DNA of 64,000 nucleotides. Origin: CAVRQM01 sp963723455. GTDB lineage: Bacteria; Pseudomonadota; Alphaproteobacteria; Acetobacterales; Acetobacteraceae. How positions within the stretch are numbered: position 1 is the first letter of the stretch; the number at the start of each line of letters is the position of its first letter. Shown here one piece after another: positions 49,613-62,401 of this stretch. The notes beneath the pieces were generated by a model, which had not been told where the DNA came from, ran no database searches, and saw only the letters and a program-made list of their open reading frames with translations. A program made the translations under genes and the position numbers. The stretch is taken from the NCBI GenBank assembly GCA_963723455.1, contig CAVRQM010000001.1:1612001-1676000 (forward strand), read 5' to 3'.

Positions 49613-50971
49613 ATGACGCACCTTCGCCTGCACAACAGCCTGACCCGCCGGCGCGAGGACTTCGCCCCGGCCGACGCCGCGCATGTGCGGATGTATGTCT
49701 GCGGCCCTACGGTCTATGACCTGGCGCATCTGGGCAACGCGCGCTCGGCGGTGGTGTTCGACCTGCTGGCCCGGCTGCTGCGCCGGCTGTATCCGCGCGT
49801 CACCTATGTCCGCAACATTACCGACGTTGACGACAAGATCGCCGCGCGCAGCCGCGACACCGGCGAGAGCATCGCCGCCATCACGCAGCGGACCACGGCC
49901 GACTACCACGCCGACATGGCCGCCGTCGGCTGCCTGCCGCCCGACATCGAGCCGGCGGCGACCGCGCATGTCGGCGAGATGATCGTGCTGATCGGGCGGC
50001 TGCTGGCCGGCGGGCACGCCTATGCGGCGGCCGGGCACGTGCTGTTTTCTGTGTCCAGCTATCCGGCATACGGCGCGCTGTCCGGCCGCAGCCCGGACGA
50101 GCTGCTGGCCGGCGCGCGCGTGGACATCGCGCCGTACAAGCGCGATCCGGGCGATTTCGTGCTGTGGAAGCCGTCCACCCCGGATCTGCCCGGCTGGGAC
50201 AGCCCGTGGGGGCGCGGCCGGCCGGGTTGGCATATCGAATGCAGCGCGATGTCATGGCGCTATCTGGGCGAGGCGTTCGACATCCACGGCGGCGGCCAGG
50301 ACCTGCTGTTCCCGCACCACGAGAACGAGATGGCGCAGTCGTGCTGCGCGTTTCCGGGCAGCGCCTTCGCCCGCGTCTGGGTGCATAACGGCATGCTGCT
50401 GGTCGGCGGCGAGAAGATGAGCAAAAGCCTCGGCAATTTCCGCACGGTGCGCGACGTGCTGGCCGAGGCTCCCGGCGAGGCGGTGCGCCTGCTGCTGCTG
50501 CGCGCGCAATACCGCGCCACGCTGGACTTTTCCGATGCCGCGCTGGCCGAGGCGCGGCGCGATCTGGACCGCTGGTACCGGGCGCTGCTGCGCTCCCCGT
50601 CGGGCGTGTCGGACGCAATGCCGGAGCCGGTCATGGACGCGCTGTGCGACGATCTCAACACGCCGGCTGCCTTCGCCGCGATGCACGCGCTGGCGGACGC
50701 GGCGATGGCGGGCGATGCGCGCGCCGCCGGCGGGCTGCGCGCGGCGGGCGCGCTGATAGGTCTGCTGCAGACTGATCCGCGGATCTGGTTCCAGGCGGCC
50801 GGCGACGCGGCCGCGCTGCCGGCGGCGGCAATCGAGGCGGCCATTGCCGAGCGGCTCGCGGCCCGTGGCGCGCGCGATTTCGCCCGTGCCGACGCGATCC
50901 GCGCCCGCCTCGCTGACGCCGGCGTGCTGCTGGAGGACGGGCCGGGCGGCACTACCTGGCGGCGGCAGTAG
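49613..50971 (+). CDS. cysS: Cysteinyl-tRNA synthetase
   Basis: 452-residue class I synthetase charging tRNA-Cys. VCGPTVYDLAHLGNARS holds the first zinc-ligand Cys and the HIGH-like site. FDIHGGGQDLLFPHHENEMAQS supplies the zinc ligands and GGEKMSKSLGNFRTV is the KMSKS loop. The C-terminal DALR region follows. Length is normal. Five bases separate it from the RNA methyltransferase gene, so they are probably co-transcribed. Confidence 0.97.
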   Translation: MTHLRLHNSLTRRREDFAPADAAHVRMYVCGPTVYDLAHLGNARSAVVFDLLARLLRRLYPRVTYVRNITDVDDKIAARSRDTGESIAAITQRTTADYHADMAAVGCLPPDIEPAATAHVGEMIVLIGRLLAGGHAYAAAGHVLFSVSSYPAYGALSGRSPDELLAGARVDIAPYKRDPGDFVLWKPSTPDLPGWDSPWGRGRPGWHIECSAMSWRYLGEAFDIHGGGQDLLFPHHENEMAQSCCAFPGSAFARVWVHNGMLLVGGEKMSKSLGNFRTVRDVLAEAPGEAVRLLLLRAQYRATLDFSDAALAEARRDLDRWYRALLRSPSGVSDAMPEPVMDALCDDLNTPAAFAAMHALADAAMAGDARAAGGLRAAGALIGLLQTDPRIWFQAAGDAAALPAAAIEAAIAERLAARGARDFARADAIRARLADAGVLLEDGPGGTTWRRQ

Positions 50972-50975
50972 CGCC

Positions 50976-51752
50976 GTGACCGGCCGCGACGGCGGCGCGG
51001 CGCTGGCGCCGATCGGCCGCAGCCCGGCGGTGATCCTGGTGCGCCCGCAGCTGGCCGACAATATCGGCGCGGTGGCGCGTGCGATGGCCAATGGCGGCCT
51101 GTTCCATCTGCGCCTGGTCGCCCCGCGCGACGGCTGGCCGCAGGAGCGGGCCTGGCGCACCGCCTCCGGCGCCGACGCGATCCTGGACGCGCTGACCCTG
51201 CATGACACGGTGGCCGATGCCGTAGCCGACCTGCACCACGTCTTCGCCACCTGCCCGCGCCCGCGCCACATCATCAAGCCCGTGCTGACCGCGCGCGGCG
51301 CGGCCGCCGAGCTGCGGGCCATCTGCGCCCGCCCGGCGCTGCGCGCCGGCGTGCTGTTCGGACCGGAGCGGGCGGGGCTGGACAACGACGACATGGCGCG
51401 CGCCGACGCGCTGGTGCGGTTTCCGCTCAACCCCGCCTTCATGAGCCTGAACCTGGCGCAGGCGGTGATGGTGGTGGCCTATGAGTGGTGGACGGCCGCC
51501 GACCAGACGCCGCCGCGCGCGCTGATGACCAACGAGACGCGGGTGGCGACCAAGGGCGAGCTGGACAATCTGTTTCGCCACCTGATCGCCGAACTGGATG
51601 CCTGCGGTTTTCTGGACAACCTGCCGAAGCGACCGGGCATGGTGCGCAACCTGCGCCACTTCCTCGAGCGCGGCGAGGCGACCGAGCAGGAGCTGCGCAC
51701 GCTGCACGGGGTCGTGACGGAGTTGGCGCGGGGGCGGCGGAAGCAGGCGTAG
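50976..51752 (+). CDS. SPOUT-family RNA 2-prime-O-methyltransferase (TrmJ-like)
   Basis: 258 residues from GTG 50976. The SpoU/TrmH fold is marked by VILVRPQLADNIGAVARAM, GVLFGPERAGLDNDDMARAD and FPLNPAFMSLNLAQAVMVV, the three motifs of the trefoil-knot methyltransferases. The helical C-terminus (LDNLFRHLIAELDACGFL) is typical of TrmJ, which methylates position 32 of tRNAs. Which tRNA site it modifies is inferred from family resemblance. It follows cysS. Confidence 0.92.
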   Translation: MTGRDGGAALAPIGRSPAVILVRPQLADNIGAVARAMANGGLFHLRLVAPRDGWPQERAWRTASGADAILDALTLHDTVADAVADLHHVFATCPRPRHIIKPVLTARGAAAELRAICARPALRAGVLFGPERAGLDNDDMARADALVRFPLNPAFMSLNLAQAVMVVAYEWWTAADQTPPRALMTNETRVATKGELDNLFRHLIAELDACGFLDNLPKRPGMVRNLRHFLERGEATEQELRTLHGVVTELARGRRKQA

Positions 51753-52065
51753 CTCCTCAATGCTGAAACGGAACGCTTGCAGGTCAGGCCGGTATTCCCG
51801 AAGCCTATCAAGTCCGCCCCGGACGAGACTGACCGCCGCTTCTCTGGAAGTCCCTTGCCGCGACGTCATCCTCATCCGCGGAAACGATCCGCACAGGCGC
51901 GTGGCGCACCCCGCGACACGTTCTCGGGACCAGATTACCTTTCACTGTTCCGCTAGCGCGGATGGTGCTGAGCGGCGTGCGTGTTCTACGCCCGGCGCCG
52001 CATGGTGGCCGAGGGATGACTCGCCTGCGCTCGGTATGCGAGACGGTTTCGATGGGGAGGATGCA
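51753..52065. other. 313-base intergenic stretch of lower GC
   Basis: No supported gene. Open frames on both strands are short and without recognisable motifs. Base composition is visibly less GC-rich than the flanking genes. GGGGAGG at 52054–52060 is the ribosome-binding site of the next gene. Nothing else is identified. Confidence 0.6.
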
Positions 52066-52482
52066 ATGACTGGCGAGAACGCTGGTGACGCGCGGAGCGC
52101 AAGCGAACTGATCGACGCGAAGATCGCGACGCTGGGAAATTGGCGAGGTGCGACACTTGCCCGGATCCGGCAACTGATTTGGCTGGCGGATCCTGACGTG
52201 GTCGAAGAAGTGAAATGGCGGAAGCCCACGAATCCATCGGGTATCCCCGTTTGGTCTCACGCCGGCATCATCTGTACCGGCGAAACCTATGCTGCCTACG
52301 TCAAACTGACCTTTGCCCGGGGTGCGTCGTTGCCGGACCCGTCTGGCCTGTTCAATGCCAGCCTGGACGGCGGCGCCCGACGTGCCATCGACGTTCGCGA
52401 GCAGGACCAGATTGACCAGGAAGCATTCAAGGAACTTATCCGCGCCGCCGTCAGGCACAACGCCGCAGGAAAGCCGCGCTGA
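52066..52482 (+). CDS. DUF1801-domain protein
   Basis: 138 residues from ATG 52066, five bases after GGGGAGG; longer in-frame starts lack a site. ASELIDAKIATLGNWRGATL, LIWLADPDVVEEVKWRKPTNP, VWSHAGIICTGETYAAYVKL and TFARGASLPDP are the DUF1801 (YdhG-like) pattern. The fold resembles frataxin-type proteins. No activity is known for most members. Codon use is less GC-rich than that of neighbouring genes, which may mean recent acquisition. Confidence 0.85.
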   Translation: MTGENAGDARSASELIDAKIATLGNWRGATLARIRQLIWLADPDVVEEVKWRKPTNPSGIPVWSHAGIICTGETYAAYVKLTFARGASLPDPSGLFNASLDGGARRAIDVREQDQIDQEAFKELIRAAVRHNAAGKPR

Positions 52483-52599
52483 TCGTGCTGGAAATCGCTG
52501 GCGGATTCTTCCGCCCACCCTGATAGGAGCGCGTCGGCGGGTCAGCCCTCCGCGCGCGCCGGGGTTCCCTCACGCCCCCCGGCCCGGCATCCTGCGGCG

Positions 52600-53994
52600 A
52601 TGACCCCCACCGACCCCGCCCTGATGTCCGCCGAGGAGCTGCTCGCGCAGTACGCGCGCGGCAGCCTGACCCCCGTCGATGCGCTGCAATCGGTGACGCA
52701 GCGCGTCGCCCGGCTCAATCCGCGCCTGAACGCCTTTGCCGTGATGAACCCGCAGGCCCAGGCGGCGGCCGGCGAGAGCGCCGCGCGCTGGCGCGCCGGG
52801 CGGCCGGCAGGGGAGCTGGACGGGGTGCCGGTGACGGTCAAGGATCTGGTCGATGTCGCCGGCCTGCCGACGCGGCGCGGCAGCCGGCTGACCGATCCCG
52901 CGCCGCTGGCCGAGGACGCGCCGCTGGTCACCTCGCTGCGCGCAGCCGGCGCGGTGATCGTCGGCAAGACCACCACCACCGAGTACGGCTGGAAATCTCC
53001 GGGTGACTGCCCTCTGCACGGCATCACTCGCAACCCTTGGAACACCGACCTGACGCCGGGCGGCTCCTCGGCCGGCGCTGGGGCGGCGGCGGCGGCGTGC
53101 TTCGGTCCGCTGCATGTCGGCAGCGATGCCGGCGGCTCGATCCGCATTCCCGCCGCTTGGTGCGGCGTCGTCGGGCTGAAGCCCAGTTTCGGCCGGGTGC
53201 CGCAATGGCCGCTCGGCGCGTTCGCCCCGGTGTCGGTGGCCGGGCCGATCACGCGCACGGTGCGCGATGCCGCGCTGATGCTGGGCGCCATTGCCCGGTT
53301 CGACCTGCGCGACCCGTTCTGCCTGCCCGACGACCCGCGCGACTGGCGGGCGGGGCTTGAGGATGGCGTGGCCGAACTGCGCGTCGCCGTGCTGCGCAAT
53401 CCCGGGTTCGAGGCGCCGGTGGACTGGGAGGGCATGGCCGCCATCGAGGACGCGGCGGGGCTGCTGGGCGAGGCCGGCGCCGAGGTGGAGGAGGCCGATC
53501 CCGGCCTGCCGGACATCCGCCGGGTGTTCGGCCGCCTGTGGGGCGTGGCGCTGGGCCGGCTGGTGGCGGGGGTGCCCGAGACCCGCCGCCACATGCTCGA
53601 TCCGGGGCTGCTGGAGGTGGCGGCCGCCTGCGCCCAGGTGCCGGCCGGCGAGATGATCGAGGCGGAGGCGATGCGCGTCGCCGCCGCGCACGCCATGGCC
53701 CGGCTGCACCAGCGCTACGACCTGGTGCTGTGCCCCTCGGTGCCGCAGGGACCGCCGCCGGCCGACGCGCCGACGCTGGATCCGATGACGGCGCTGTGGA
53801 CGCAATGGGCGCCGTGGACGTTCCTGTTCAACCTGACCCGCCAGCCCGCGATCAGCGTGCCCATGGGATTTTCTGCCGCCGGCATGCCGCGCGGCGTGCA
53901 GCTTGCGGCCGCGCTATATCGCGACGACCTTGTGCTGCGGGCGGCGCGCACGCTGGAGGTGGCGCAGCCCTTTCCCATTCCGGAACTGGCATAG
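52600..53994 (+). CDS. Amidase (amidase-signature family)
   Basis: 464 residues. The Ser-cisSer-Lys triad is visible: Lys in VTVKDLVDVAG (near residue 77), the middle Ser in TPGGSSAGAGAAAAA and the nucleophile in GSDAGGSIRIPAAWCG. VVGLKPSFGRVPQWP is also conserved. It resembles indoleacetamide, aryl-amide or aspartyl-tRNA-type amidases; GatC and GatB partners are absent, so a free amide substrate is more likely. Eight bases separate it from the PaiB-like gene. Confidence 0.93.
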   Translation: MTPTDPALMSAEELLAQYARGSLTPVDALQSVTQRVARLNPRLNAFAVMNPQAQAAAGESAARWRAGRPAGELDGVPVTVKDLVDVAGLPTRRGSRLTDPAPLAEDAPLVTSLRAAGAVIVGKTTTTEYGWKSPGDCPLHGITRNPWNTDLTPGGSSAGAGAAAAACFGPLHVGSDAGGSIRIPAAWCGVVGLKPSFGRVPQWPLGAFAPVSVAGPITRTVRDAALMLGAIARFDLRDPFCLPDDPRDWRAGLEDGVAELRVAVLRNPGFEAPVDWEGMAAIEDAAGLLGEAGAEVEEADPGLPDIRRVFGRLWGVALGRLVAGVPETRRHMLDPGLLEVAAACAQVPAGEMIEAEAMRVAAAHAMARLHQRYDLVLCPSVPQGPPPADAPTLDPMTALWTQWAPWTFLFNLTRQPAISVPMGFSAAGMPRGVQLAAALYRDDLVLRAARTLEVAQPFPIPELA

Positions 53995-54001
53995 CAACCC
54001 G

Positions 54002-54604
54002 ATGCTGTCGCGCCCCGCCTTCGCGCAACCCGATCCCGCCCGCATCGCAGCGCTGATCGCGGACCACCCGTTCGGCGTGCTGGTCACGCACGGGCCGGAC
54101 GGCATGGATGCCTCGCACCTGCCGTTCGTGCTGCGTTCGGCCGACCCGCCGGTGGTGGAGGGCCACCTTGCCGCCGCCAACCAGCAATGCACCGCCATCG
54201 CCGCCCGGACCGAGGCGCTGGCGATCTTCTCCGGCCCACACGCCTATATCGCACCCGGCTGGTATGCGGCGCAGCCGGCCGTCCCGACCTGGGACTACTG
54301 CGCCGTGCACCTGCACGGCCGCCTGGAGCCGCTCACCGACCAGGTCGGGATGGTGGCGATGCTGGACGAGCTGGCGAGCGACGATCCGGGGCGGTTCGCC
54401 TTCGGCCACCTGCCGGAGACCTATGGGGCGAAGATGATGCAGGGTATCCGCGCCTTCCGCCTCGTCGCGCTGCGGGTCGAGGCGCAGTGGAAGCTGAGCC
54501 AGAACCGCAGTGCCCGCGACCGCGAGGGCGTGATCCGGGCGCTGCGCGGGCGCGGGCAGGACGACATTGCCGACCTGATTGCGGCTACGCTGCCGCCGTC
54601 CTGA
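54002..54604 (+). CDS. PaiB-like FMN-binding protein
   Basis: 200 residues. Family marks are HPFGVLVTHGPDGMDASHLPF, VEGHLAAANQQC, IFSGPHAYIAPGWYA, VPTWDYCAVHLHGRLEPL and WKLSQNRSARDREGV. This is the flavin-reductase-like fold of PaiB, a negative regulator of sporulation genes in Bacillus; in proteobacteria the role is unproven. It is next to the amidase and probably in its operon. Confidence 0.88.
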   Translation: MLSRPAFAQPDPARIAALIADHPFGVLVTHGPDGMDASHLPFVLRSADPPVVEGHLAAANQQCTAIAARTEALAIFSGPHAYIAPGWYAAQPAVPTWDYCAVHLHGRLEPLTDQVGMVAMLDELASDDPGRFAFGHLPETYGAKMMQGIRAFRLVALRVEAQWKLSQNRSARDREGVIRALRGRGQDDIADLIAATLPPS

Positions 54605-54610
54605 GACGCA

Positions 54611-54631
54611 AGCCGGCCGGACCGGCCGGCT
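54611..54631. terminator. Perfect 10-base inverted repeat after the PaiB-like gene
   Basis: AGCCGGCCGG at 54611–54620 and its exact reverse complement at 54622–54631, with one base between, start six bases after the stop codon. A strong hairpin is likely, but no T-run follows, so termination is suggested rather than shown. Confidence 0.4.
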
Positions 54632-54840
54632 GGCCGAGATGCTCCCGGCGCGGGTCGCCTATGGCCCAGACTGCGATCTACTTCGCCATGCAACTGTCAG
54701 AAGCGGCGCGATTTGGCCGGATCGCCTGAATCCCGGCATGATCGAACAGCCCTCGGCCCTGACTTACCGGTATGCGCAGCGTCGAGGGATTGTGCGTCGG
54801 CCGTGCTGGCTTCATCGCCCCGATGGACGAGGCGGCCCGG

Positions 54841-55044
54841 CTAGAAGCCTTCGCGTTCCAGGCGCTTGCGCTCCATCTTGCGGGCGCGGCGGACTGCCTC
54901 GGCGGCTTCGCGGGCGCGGCGCTCGGATGGCTTCTCGAAATGCCGGCGCAGCTTCATCTCGCGAAAGATCCCCTCGCGCTGCATCTTCTTCTTGAGCGCC
55001 TTGAGCGCCTGATCAACGTTGTTGTCGCGAACCACTACCTGCAC
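54841..55044 (-). CDS. rpsU: 30S ribosomal protein S21
   Basis: 67 residues from GTG 55044 with an AGGAGAAGG site; a longer frame exists but starts in non-conserved sequence. VQVVVRDNNVDQALKALKKK, MQREGIFREMKLRRHFEKPS and ERRAREAAEAVRRARKMERKR are typical alphaproteobacterial S21, which helps initiate translation in the small subunit. Divergent from the deformylase gene. Confidence 0.96.
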   Translation of the reverse strand: MQVVVRDNNVDQALKALKKKMQREGIFREMKLRRHFEKPSERRAREAAEAVRRARKMERKRLEREGF

Positions 55045-55209
55045 TTGGCCGCCTTCTCCTGTCCGCTGGGCGTCCCGCCGATCGGGACGCACGAAAGTTC
55101 TGTCCGCCGCGGCACCCCGCGCGGAAGCTGGCGCTCATAGCATGCGGTCCGGGCCTCGCCAAAGGGTTTTGCGGACCCAATCTGGTGAGCGCCACACCAG
55201 GGAGGCGGC

Positions 55210-55743
55210 ATGGCCATCCTCAAGATCGCCCGGATGGGCCACCCCATCCTGTTGCGCCGCGCCGAGCCGGTGGCCGACCCGGCTAACTCGGAGGTGCAGC
55301 GGCTGATCGCCGACATGATACAGACGGTGGAGGATGCCGGCGCCGCCGGGCTGGCGGCGCCGCAGGTGCATGTGCCGCTGCGCCTGTTCGTGTTCCGGGT
55401 CGGCGCCGGGCGCGCCTCGGGCGCGGCGGACGATTCCGACATGGAGCTGCAGGCGGTCATCAACCCGGTGCTGCAGCCGTTGGACGAGACCCGGGTGCTG
55501 GGGTGGGAGGGCTGCCTGTCGATTCCGGGGCTGAAGGCCGCGGTTCCGCGCTGGCCACGCATCCGCTACGCCGGTCTGGACGCGCGCGGAGCGCCGTTCG
55601 AGCGCACCGCCTCGGGCTTTCATGCTCGCGTGGTGCAGCACGAGACCGACCACCTGGACGGGATCCTGTATCCAATGCGGATGACCGATCTTTCCCGGTT
55701 CGGCTTCCTGGAAGAACTGGCGCAGGCGGAGGCCGAGGCGTGA
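55210..55743 (+). CDS. def: Peptide deformylase
   Basis: 177-residue metalloenzyme removing the formyl group of nascent proteins. All three motifs are present: GAAGLAAPQV, EGCLSIPG (metal ligand Cys102) and HETDHLDG (His144, Glu145, His148). GGGAGG lies ahead of the ATG. The neighbouring fmt gene is absent, so this may be a second, non-operonic deformylase copy. Motifs are intact, so activity is likely. Confidence 0.95.
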   Translation: MAILKIARMGHPILLRRAEPVADPANSEVQRLIADMIQTVEDAGAAGLAAPQVHVPLRLFVFRVGAGRASGAADDSDMELQAVINPVLQPLDETRVLGWEGCLSIPGLKAAVPRWPRIRYAGLDARGAPFERTASGFHARVVQHETDHLDGILYPMRMTDLSRFGFLEELAQAEAEA

Positions 55744-55747
55744 GCCG

Positions 55748-56374
55748 TCAGGCAGCGGCCGGCTGCAGAGCCATGTCCGCCGCGCCGTCGGCATCTCCCG
55801 GTCCTGGCAGGGCGACTCCCTCGTAGAGGTCTGCCATCCGGATTGCGGCGATGCCGACCTCCGGCAACGCCAGAGTGGTTCCTGGCGCCACCAGCAGGTG
55901 GCCCACCCAGTCGTCGCCGTCGCGCGCGAACACCGTGGCCGCGATGCGGTCCTGCTCCAGCATCACGTAGCGCATGATCGACGGCGTGGCCTGACATTCG
56001 GCGTTCTTGTCGGTCCGATCGGTGGCCGACGTGCATTCGGATAGCACCTCGAACACCACCACCGGGGCGTGGACCACGCCCAGCCGCGCCAGCTCGGGCG
56101 CCACCTGTTCCGAGCAGCTGATGCTGGCGTCCGGGTAGCGGATCCTGCCGGCGACCCGCACCTTCGCGTCACTGTTCTAAAGGCGACAGGGCTTGCCGCG
56201 CAGCCCTCCTCCGAGAGCGATCGCGAGGTTCAGGCCAATTGCCGAGTGCGCCAGCGAGCCGCCGGCCATCGCGACCGGCTGCATCCCGTCGAACTCGTAG
56301 CGGATCGGCTGGCGCTCCTCCCACGCGAGGAACGCCTCGACCGTCATCGCGCGCTGCTTCAGGGCGGCACTCAT
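55748..56374 (-). pseudogene. Uma2-family (DUF820) gene with in-frame amber stop
   Basis: Paralogue of the gene at 46,803–47,402. The first piece starts at ATG 56374: MSAALKQRAMTVEAFLAWEE, YEFDGMQPVAMAGGSLAHSAI and GKPCRL. A TAG at 56177–56179 then stands where the paralogue has Tyr. The same frame continues NSDAKVRVAGRIRYPDASIS, VVFEVLSECTSATDRTDK and SIMRYVMLEQDRIAATVF to the stop. No frame shift is needed. The break splits the nuclease core, so the product is probably inactive unless the stop is read through or is a sequence error. Confidence 0.88.
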
Positions 56375-56439
56375 GCGCGAAGCCTAGCAGCAACCGCCCA
56401 CCCTCGCCACATCGCAGAACCACCCAGGAGGTCTCGCCG

Positions 56440-57045
56440 ATGGCCGACACCGCATCCAGCGCCGCGCCCGAACGCTCTCCCGAACGCGACGCGGCGATCG
56501 ACGCGCTGCTGCCGCGGGTGGCGACCCAGGGCTGGACCTTCGAGGCGCTGCGCGGCGCCCTGCGCGACGGCGGCGGCGACGAACTGGACGCCGAGCTGCT
56601 GTTCCCCGGCGGTGCGCCCGATATGATCGAGGTGTTCTGCGACCTCGCCGACCGGCGCATGGAGGCGGCGGCGGACGTGGCCTCGCTGCGCCTGTCCCAG
56701 CGGGTGCGCGCGGTGATCGCCTTGCGTCTGGAGCAAAACTATATGGCACGCGAGGCGATCCGCCGCGCGCTGGCGATCCTCGCGCTGCCGCGGCACGCGG
56801 GGCTGGCGGCGCGGATCACGGCGCGCACGGTGGACGCGATCTGGCACGCCGCGGGCGACCGTTCGGCGGACATGAGCTGGTATTCCAAGCGCGCCATCCT
56901 GGCCGGGGTGTACGGGGCGACGCTGCTGTTCTGGCTGCGCGACGACGGCGAGGAGAGCGCCGATACGCTGGCGTTCCTGGACCGCCGCCTGGCCGGGGTC
57001 GCGCGCATCGGCAAGCTGCGGGCGCGGCTGAAGCCCGCGGCATAG
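56440..57045 (+). CDS. COQ9-family protein
   Basis: 201 residues from ATG 56440 with AGGAGG upstream. The COQ9 pattern is VATQGWTFEALRGALRDGGG, the hydrophobic helix AREAIRRALAILALPRH, and the C-terminal DAIWHAAGDRSADMSWYSKR with AILAGVYGATLLFWLRD. COQ9 binds isoprenoid lipids and supports ubiquinone synthesis in eukaryotes and alphaproteobacteria. It fits the ubiquinone-linked metabolism of this organism. Confidence 0.92.
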   Translation: MADTASSAAPERSPERDAAIDALLPRVATQGWTFEALRGALRDGGGDELDAELLFPGGAPDMIEVFCDLADRRMEAAADVASLRLSQRVRAVIALRLEQNYMAREAIRRALAILALPRHAGLAARITARTVDAIWHAAGDRSADMSWYSKRAILAGVYGATLLFWLRDDGEESADTLAFLDRRLAGVARIGKLRARLKPAA

Positions 57046-57109
57046 CCCGGACCGGAACCGGCGACGCCGGAAAAGCGTTCCGCCCCCGCATACATCCAAG
57101 GAGGCGAGC

Positions 57110-57187
57110 ATGCGCGGCGTCCTGCTCTGGCTGATCGGCATCCCGATCCCGGTCATCATCCTGCTTTACCTGTTCCACGTGCTCTGA
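57110..57187 (+). CDS. 25-residue single-helix membrane peptide
   Basis: ATG 57110, with AAGGAGG just upstream, gives MRGVLLWLIGIPIPVIILLY and LFHVL before TGA. Nearly all residues are hydrophobic, one membrane helix with a Pro kink. It lies in the gap between the COQ9 gene and clpB. I do not recognise a family. The strong ribosome-binding site makes it more credible than a chance frame. Confidence 0.55.
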   Translation: MRGVLLWLIGIPIPVIILLYLFHVL

Positions 57188-57191
57188 GCCT

Positions 57192-57220
57192 CTTGAGGCC
57201 GTCCCGACGGTTGCCCATTT
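57192..57220 (+). promoter_or_regulatory. Heat-shock (RpoH-type) promoter of clpB
   Basis: CTTGAG at 57192–57197 and GCCCATTT at 57213–57220 are separated by 15 bases. This matches the sigma-32 pattern CTTGAA, 13–17 bases, CCCCATTT at most positions. It lies about 70 bases before the clpB start, a heat-shock gene, so regulation by RpoH is likely. Confidence 0.6.
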
Positions 57221-57287
57221 CCTGAGCATATCGGGCGCCGCTGCCGTAGGGGCGGCTGCCCGGGTCGCCTGAGCACAGGGACATGAC

Positions 57288-59873
<2,586 letters not shown>

Positions 59874-59905
59874 CGGAAATCCGAGTCTCCGGGGCTGTCA
59901 CGGTG

Positions 59906-59934
59906 TTGACATGCCCCGGGGCGATCGCTAGATA
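59906..59934 (+). promoter_or_regulatory. rRNA operon promoter
   Basis: TTGACA (59906–59911), a 17-base spacer and TAGATA (59929–59934) form a near-consensus housekeeping promoter about 440 bases ahead of 16S. Transcription would begin near 59,941. It is the only such match in the leader and is well placed for a strong rRNA promoter. Confidence 0.75.
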
Positions 59935-59988
59935 GCCGCTCTCGCCGACGCCAAGCGGTGACGGCGAGAAGTAAACCCGGAAACGGGC

Positions 59989-60002
59989 TGTTCCTTTGAC
60001 AA
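59989..60002 (+). promoter_or_regulatory. boxA-like antitermination site
   Basis: TGTTCCTTTGACAA closely resembles boxA (TGCTCTTTAACAA), bound by NusB and S10 in rRNA antitermination. It lies about 50 bases after the predicted transcription start. A TTGACA inside it is not followed by a good -10. Confidence 0.55.
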
Positions 60003-60371
60003 GTGAATTTGGGTTTGGAAGGGATACGCGGACGGCGTTCTGCCTGGCTTTGTGTGCTGCGTGATTGAGCGTGTGCATGGGGTTTGGTGTTCTGGGTGGT
60101 TTGGTAGGGTTGGGGGTTTTGGCTCTGGCTTTACGGATGCTTGGATGTGGGATGGTGTTTCGCGTGTCTTATGGTTCCTGTGTCCTGGCGTGCGTGCGGC
60201 TGTCCTGATGAGGGGTGGTTTGCGTGTGGGTGGGGTGCGGGGATTGATGCGTTGAGACACATGTCTTGTGTGAGTGTCTGTGGGTCTGGGGTCTGTTCGT
60301 CGTGCTGTCCTGGTGGTTTGGGGTCTGGTCTGTTTTGGGGCTGGGGCCTGGGTTTGCTGGGGTGGTTTGAT
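60003..60371 (+). other. G/T-rich rRNA leader
   Basis: The 369 bases before 16S are strongly biased to G and T on the coding strand, with few C or A, long TGGTTTGG-like runs and no supported gene. Short open frames read across it but have no homologous pattern. It is probably leader RNA that is processed away. Confidence 0.6.
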
Positions 60372-62123
<1,752 letters not shown>

Positions 62124-62202
62124 GGGCTGGTAGCTCAGTTGGTTGGATCGGGCCGCGGAGCGGACTGATCGCTTGATGAGCGTGGGATCGGAGGTTCCGG
62201 TT
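62124..62202 (+). pseudogene. Degenerate tRNA-Ile copy
   Basis: The first 21 bases match the real tRNA-Ile that starts 80 bases later, apart from one change (GGGCTGGTAGCTCAGTTGGTT). A 17-base expansion follows, then an anticodon arm CGCTTGATGAGCG with GAT intact and a T-arm start TCGGAGGTTC. The 3-prime half of the T-stem and the acceptor strand are missing. It cannot fold as a normal tRNA and looks like a truncated duplicate. Confidence 0.7.
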
Positions 62203-62203
62203 G

Positions 62204-62277
<74 letters not shown>

Positions 62278-62323
62278 TTCCCGGCGTGGCCGGGCGGGTT
62301 GGCGGGTTGGCTGACCGGTTGGC

Positions 62324-62396
62324 GGGGGCATAGCTCAGCTGGGAGAGCGCCTGCTTTGCAAGCAGGAGGTCATCGGTTCGATCCCGTTTGCCTCCA
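62324..62396 (+). tRNA. tRNA-Ala(TGC)
   Basis: 73 bases. Acceptor GGGGGCA pairs with TGCCTCC (one G–U). Anticodon TGC is at 62357–62359 in loop CTTTGCAAG, and the T-loop is GGTTCGATCC. Standard second tRNA of the rRNA spacer. Confidence 0.97.
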
Positions 62397-62401
62397 TTCC
62401 T

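Noticed and set aside
59995..60030. Second rRNA promoter at the TTGACA inside the boxA-like site
   Set aside because: No acceptable -10 element follows at 16–18 bases; the boxA reading explains the sequence better.
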